A stretch of 7,947 nucleotides of DNA, from positions 1 through 7,947 of the forward strand of contig QMRW01000056.1 of assembly GCA_003650785.1 (NCBI GenBank). Direction: 5' to 3'. The translations under genes were made by a program, and so were the position numbers. Below are positions 5,351 through 7,947 of this stretch, piece by piece. The notes under the pieces were generated by a model, which saw only the letters and a program-made list of their open reading frames with translations, was not told the DNA's origin and searched no databases. Each line of letters starts with the position of its first letter. The first letter of the stretch is position 1. This DNA is from Thermoprotei archaeon (GTDB lineage: Archaea; Thermoproteota; Thermoprotei; Thermofilales; B20-G17).

Positions 5351-5913
5351 TTAGTAGGATTAGATGTTTCATAGCAATCGATATAGATGACCCAGTACTT
5401 GTAGAGAATATAACTAGGCTTCAAAACGACATACTTTCAGTACAATCTACAGGAATTAAAATGGTAGAGCCACAGAACATACACTTGACCATAAGATTTC
5501 TTGGAGAGATCCCTCTAAGTACTGTCAAAAATGTAGAGAAGATCCTAAACGATATCAGTTACAGTAAATTCTACATGACTCTAGAGGGAGTCGGAGCCTT
5601 TCCATCAATATATAATCCCAGGGTAATATGGATAGGCGTTAGTGAGGGAAGAGAAAAGCTAAAAGAGCTACATAGTATGCTTGAACCTAGAATTAGGAAA
5701 TTGGGAATACTACCAGATCATAAATCTTTCGAACCTCATGTAACGATAGCCAGGGTAAAAAGTAGAAGAAGAGGAGAGATAGTTACTATGCTGAAAAAAG
5801 TGGAAAGACTCTACATAGGTAGGATGATTGTCGACTGTATAAGGCTGAAAAGGAGCACATTAACCCCCAGAGGTCCGATATATGATACATTATTCGAGAA
5901 GAAGTTCACTTGA
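5347..5913 (+). CDS. thpR: RNA 2',3'-cyclic phosphodiesterase / 2'-5' RNA ligase (ThpR)
   Basis: This is a member of the 2H phosphoesterase superfamily. ThpR enzymes hydrolyse RNA 2',3'-cyclic phosphate ends to 2'-phosphates and in vitro can run the reverse 2'-5' ligation. The 188-residue protein opens with the typical RCFIAIDI strand. It carries both catalytic HxT motifs: HLTIRFLG (H46, T48) and FEPHVTIARV (H131, T133). The linking VGAFPSIYNPRVIWIGV strand is also characteristic. The ATG at 5347 overlaps the TFE-beta stop as ATGA and has GGTGA (5335-5339) 7 bases upstream; a further in-frame ATG at 5302 would overlap TFE-beta by 49 bases and extend past the normal N-terminus. Its last 32 bases overlap the start of the CCA enzyme gene. 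Confidence 0.93.
   Translation: MISRIRCFIAIDIDDPVLVENITRLQNDILSVQSTGIKMVEPQNIHLTIRFLGEIPLSTVKNVEKILNDISYSKFYMTLEGVGAFPSIYNPRVIWIGVSEGREKLKELHSMLEPRIRKLGILPDHKSFEPHVTIARVKSRRRGEIVTMLKKVERLYIGRMIVDCIRLKRSTLTPRGPIYDTLFEKKFT
5870..5874 (+). promoter_or_regulatory. Ribosome binding site of the CCA enzyme gene
   Basis: GAGGT lies 7 bases before the ATG at 5882 and inside thpR. It supports this start over a GTG at 5948, which would give a shorter protein closer to the usual N-terminus. Confidence 0.5.
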
Positions 5914-7345
5914 GAAAGAGAAGAAGTTAAATATTATACTCCATAAAGTGCTCAAGAAAATCAAACCATCTACTGAGGAAAGAGCTAAGGTTATGCTATT
6001 AGTAAAAAGAGTACTTGACGAAATTAAGAGAGTAGCCGAGGATAACAATGTTCCTTGCACCATAGAGGTAGTAGGATCCATAGCTAAGGATACCTGGCTC
6101 TCGGGAGATAGGGATATAGATGTTTTCATACTCTTCGATCCCAGCTTTTCGATAGAGACTATAAAATCCTTAGGAGTATTTATAGCAAGAGAGGCTGTCA
6201 CAAGACTTGGCGGAAGAGTGTTTGAAAGATATGCACAGCATCCCTATATAGAGGCTCTTATAAATGACTTTCGAGTTGACATAGTACCAGCATTTAAAGT
6301 GCCCTCAGTAAAGGATATGAAGACTCCAGTAGATAGGACTCCCTTCCACACTAGATACGTAAATTCAAGATTAGATTCTAGGATGAGAGATGAGGTTAGA
6401 CTTCTTAAACAGTTTTTAAAGGGTATAGGTGCTTATGGCGCAGAGGTAAAAGTTGGTGGTTTCTCAGGATATCTTGCTGAATTGCTAGTGATCTATTACG
6501 GTAGCTTCCTCAGAGTTCTCTACTCCGCGAGAGAGTGGAAGCCCTTTAATACCTTCATCTACATAGAGAGACCTGCCGATCTTCCATCTATACAAAAACT
6601 CTTCAAGGGACATCCCCTGGTAGTGCTAGATCCAGTAGATCCTAAAAGGAATGCAGCTGCTGCACTTACACTTGATAAACTTTCTGAGTTCATATCCGCC
6701 TCAAAGCTCTTCCTAGAGCATCCCTCTGAGAGCTTTTTCTTTCCGCGTAGACCAACCTATACTAAAGAAGATCTAGAAGAGACCTTGGCCACTAGAAATT
6801 CACACCTACTAGCTATACATGTGAAGTGTAAATTCACTTCCCCGGACATACTGTGGAGTCAAGTCTACAAATCCTTAGGTGGTCTAGAGACCTTGCTTAA
6901 AGTCCATGGTTTCAAGGTGATCTCTAAGAAAGCGTGGAGTGATGAAGTTGAAAACGTAGTCCTCTTATACGAACTAGTGACACTTAAACTGCCAAGCGTT
7001 GAAAGACACTTAGGTCCACCTGTACCATCAGATAGAGAAGAAGAATTTCTTAAAAAATATGTAGGATCTGAGATAACAATATCAGGACCTTTTATCGAAA
7101 AAGGGAGGTGGGTCGTATACAGGAAAAGAAGGTATACCAATGCTATTGATCTCATAAAGTATGAATATGATAAAGTTAGACACGGGGTACAACTATTAAA
7201 GTGTCTAAAAAGAGAGTTCAAGATCTATGCTGATAAGGATATATTCAGACTGACCGATATACTCGGCAAGGACTTTATAAACACTCTTTGTAACTGGCTT
7301 AAAGGGAGAATCTACTGGTTAAATATAGTGGAGTCAAAATGTTAA
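5882..7345 (+). CDS. cca: CCA tRNA nucleotidyltransferase, archaeal class I
   Basis: This enzyme adds or repairs the 3' CCA end of tRNA using CTP and ATP, without a nucleic acid template. The 487 residues are near the archaeal class I length. The nucleotidyltransferase core has GS at residues 65-66 and the metal carboxylates D78 and D80 (DRDIDVFILF). The third carboxylate, D133, is in FRVDIVPAF. The central domain shows DRTPFHTRYV, DEVRLLKQFLKGIGAYGAEVKVGGFSGYLAELLVIYYG and LVVLDPVDPKRNAAAAL, then a tail domain with SFFFPRR. The ATG at 5882 overlaps thpR by 32 bases. A GTG at 5948 is an alternative start and would remove 22 residues that lie ahead of the usual family N-terminus. The last 7 bases overlap the kinase gene. 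Confidence 0.95.
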   Translation: MIHYSRRSSLEKEKKLNIILHKVLKKIKPSTEERAKVMLLVKRVLDEIKRVAEDNNVPCTIEVVGSIAKDTWLSGDRDIDVFILFDPSFSIETIKSLGVFIAREAVTRLGGRVFERYAQHPYIEALINDFRVDIVPAFKVPSVKDMKTPVDRTPFHTRYVNSRLDSRMRDEVRLLKQFLKGIGAYGAEVKVGGFSGYLAELLVIYYGSFLRVLYSAREWKPFNTFIYIERPADLPSIQKLFKGHPLVVLDPVDPKRNAAAALTLDKLSEFISASKLFLEHPSESFFFPRRPTYTKEDLEETLATRNSHLLAIHVKCKFTSPDILWSQVYKSLGGLETLLKVHGFKVISKKAWSDEVENVVLLYELVTLKLPSVERHLGPPVPSDREEEFLKKYVGSEITISGPFIEKGRWVVYRKRRYTNAIDLIKYEYDKVRHGVQLLKCLKREFKIYADKDIFRLTDILGKDFINTLCNWLKGRIYWLNIVESKC

Positions 7346-7947
7346 TCAATATAGCAGACGAAAAAGCCCCTGATAGGTTATGCGAGATAATATGCTATCC
7401 TTCAGGTAATTATGAAATATGCAGGAGGAGATTAAATGAGTTGTATAGGATGGGTGTTAGGCACATAGTATCAATAGGCAGAGCTCGGATAGGCAGACTT
7501 AATGTTCTGGGTAAAGGATGTGAAAGTATAGTAGTTGCAGGAATTATTGAAATAGATGGTATTATTGCTATTAAGATAAGGAGACTGGACTCCCGTAGAA
7601 GTACATTAAGTGATGAGGCTAATAGACTTATCATTGCTAACAGTATTGGAGTAGGACCCAAATTATTATCCTTTAGTAGGGATTTCATTCTGATGGAGTA
7701 TATAGATGGAGTAAAATTAGTAGAATTCTTGGATATTGGAGATAAGAGTAAACTAGTCCGAGTTCTCCTAGACATACTGAAGCAGTGCTATAAATTAGAT
7801 CGTATTGGTCTAGTCCATAAAGAGCTCTCAAGAGCAGATAGACACATATTAATTAGGAAATCTGATCTAAAACCATTCATTCTAGATTTTGAAACGGCAA
7901 GCTTAACTTCTAGAGGGAGTAATCTTACCCAAGTTATATCATTTTTA
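7339..7947 (+). CDS. Atypical Ser/Thr protein kinase of archaeal RIO/Bud32-like type (5' part, cut by window edge)
   Basis: An open frame runs from ATG 7339 to the window end: 203 residues, with no stop. After an N-terminal region of about 50 residues it shows kinase signatures. These are a glycine loop VLGKGCESIVVAG (56-68), the ATP-anchoring lysine IAIKIRR (K79), an Asp-Glu pair in DEANRL (E93), and the hinge MEYIDG (119-124). The catalytic-loop position reads LVHKELSRADRHILI (158-172), and the metal-binding position is LDFETAS (D183, in place of DFG). This matches, from memory, the archaeal 'predicted Ser/Thr protein kinase' family (COG2112). The GGAG at 7330-7333 is 5 bases upstream, and the ATG overlaps the CCA stop by 7 bases. 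The substrate is unknown, and the C-terminal end is outside the window. Confidence 0.82.
   Translation, partial: MLINIADEKAPDRLCEIICYPSGNYEICRRRLNELYRMGVRHIVSIGRARIGRLNVLGKGCESIVVAGIIEIDGIIAIKIRRLDSRRSTLSDEANRLIIANSIGVGPKLLSFSRDFILMEYIDGVKLVEFLDIGDKSKLVRVLLDILKQCYKLDRIGLVHKELSRADRHILIRKSDLKPFILDFETASLTSRGSNLTQVISFL

Noticed and set aside
5137..5424. Minus-strand open frames across the TFE-beta/thpR junction
   Set aside because: They run antisense to two recognised genes joined by an ATGA overlap and resemble no family.
6865..7221. Minus-strand open frame of 118 residues
   Set aside because: It is antisense to the well-supported CCA enzyme, and its Ser/Leu/Thr-rich translation has no recognisable family.
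7410..7775. Minus-strand open frame of 121 residues
   Set aside because: It is antisense to the kinase gene, whose plus frame shows ordered kinase motifs; the antisense translation is low-complexity Ser/Leu/Ile.

Overview
This window looks like a chromosomal housekeeping region of an archaeon, most likely a thermophilic member of the Thermoproteota (Crenarchaeota). The evidence is archaeal-type ribosomal proteins, the RNase P protein Rpp29 encoded inside a ribosomal operon, GAR1, TFB, a crenarchaeal-type TFE-beta with an iron-sulfur cluster motif, a class I CCA-adding enzyme and a UbiA-family lipid prenyltransferase. AGA/AGG Arg, ATA Ile and CTA Leu codons are common, and several genes appear to start with GTG or TTG. 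No mobile element, CRISPR array, tRNA or rRNA was recognised.

Layout. (i) Bases 1-288 contain no confidently identifiable gene. Two plus-strand frames are open at the left edge, followed by a short non-coding stretch with modest secondary-structure potential. (ii) Bases 289-2648, minus strand: a tight ribosomal operon in transcription order L22, S3, L29, RNase P component 1 (Rpp29), S17, L14, with overlaps or only a few bases between genes. (iii) Bases 2649-2766: a divergent promoter region with TATA-like boxes facing both ways. (iv) Bases 2767-4880, plus strand: a UbiA-family prenyltransferase (probably archaeal membrane-lipid synthesis), GAR1 (H/ACA RNP) and TFB, with a 4-base gap and an 11-base overlap. 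(v) Bases 4961-7947, plus strand: TFE-beta, the RNA 2',3'-cyclic phosphodiesterase ThpR, the CCA-adding enzyme, and the start of an atypical protein kinase cut by the window edge. All junctions in this last group overlap.

Functionally the window is an information-processing island covering ribosome assembly, tRNA 5' processing (Rpp29), pseudouridylation (GAR1), transcription initiation (TFB, TFE-beta) and RNA 3'-end chemistry (ThpR, CCA enzyme). One lipid-synthesis gene sits at the divergent promoter. The points most worth a second look are: the thpR-cca-kinase overlap, which suggests a co-expressed RNA 3'-end module with a kinase; the kinase's unusual catalytic loop; a UbiA Mg-site Asp replaced by Asn; and the ribosomal block detached from the S19 gene that usually precedes it and the L24 gene that usually follows it.
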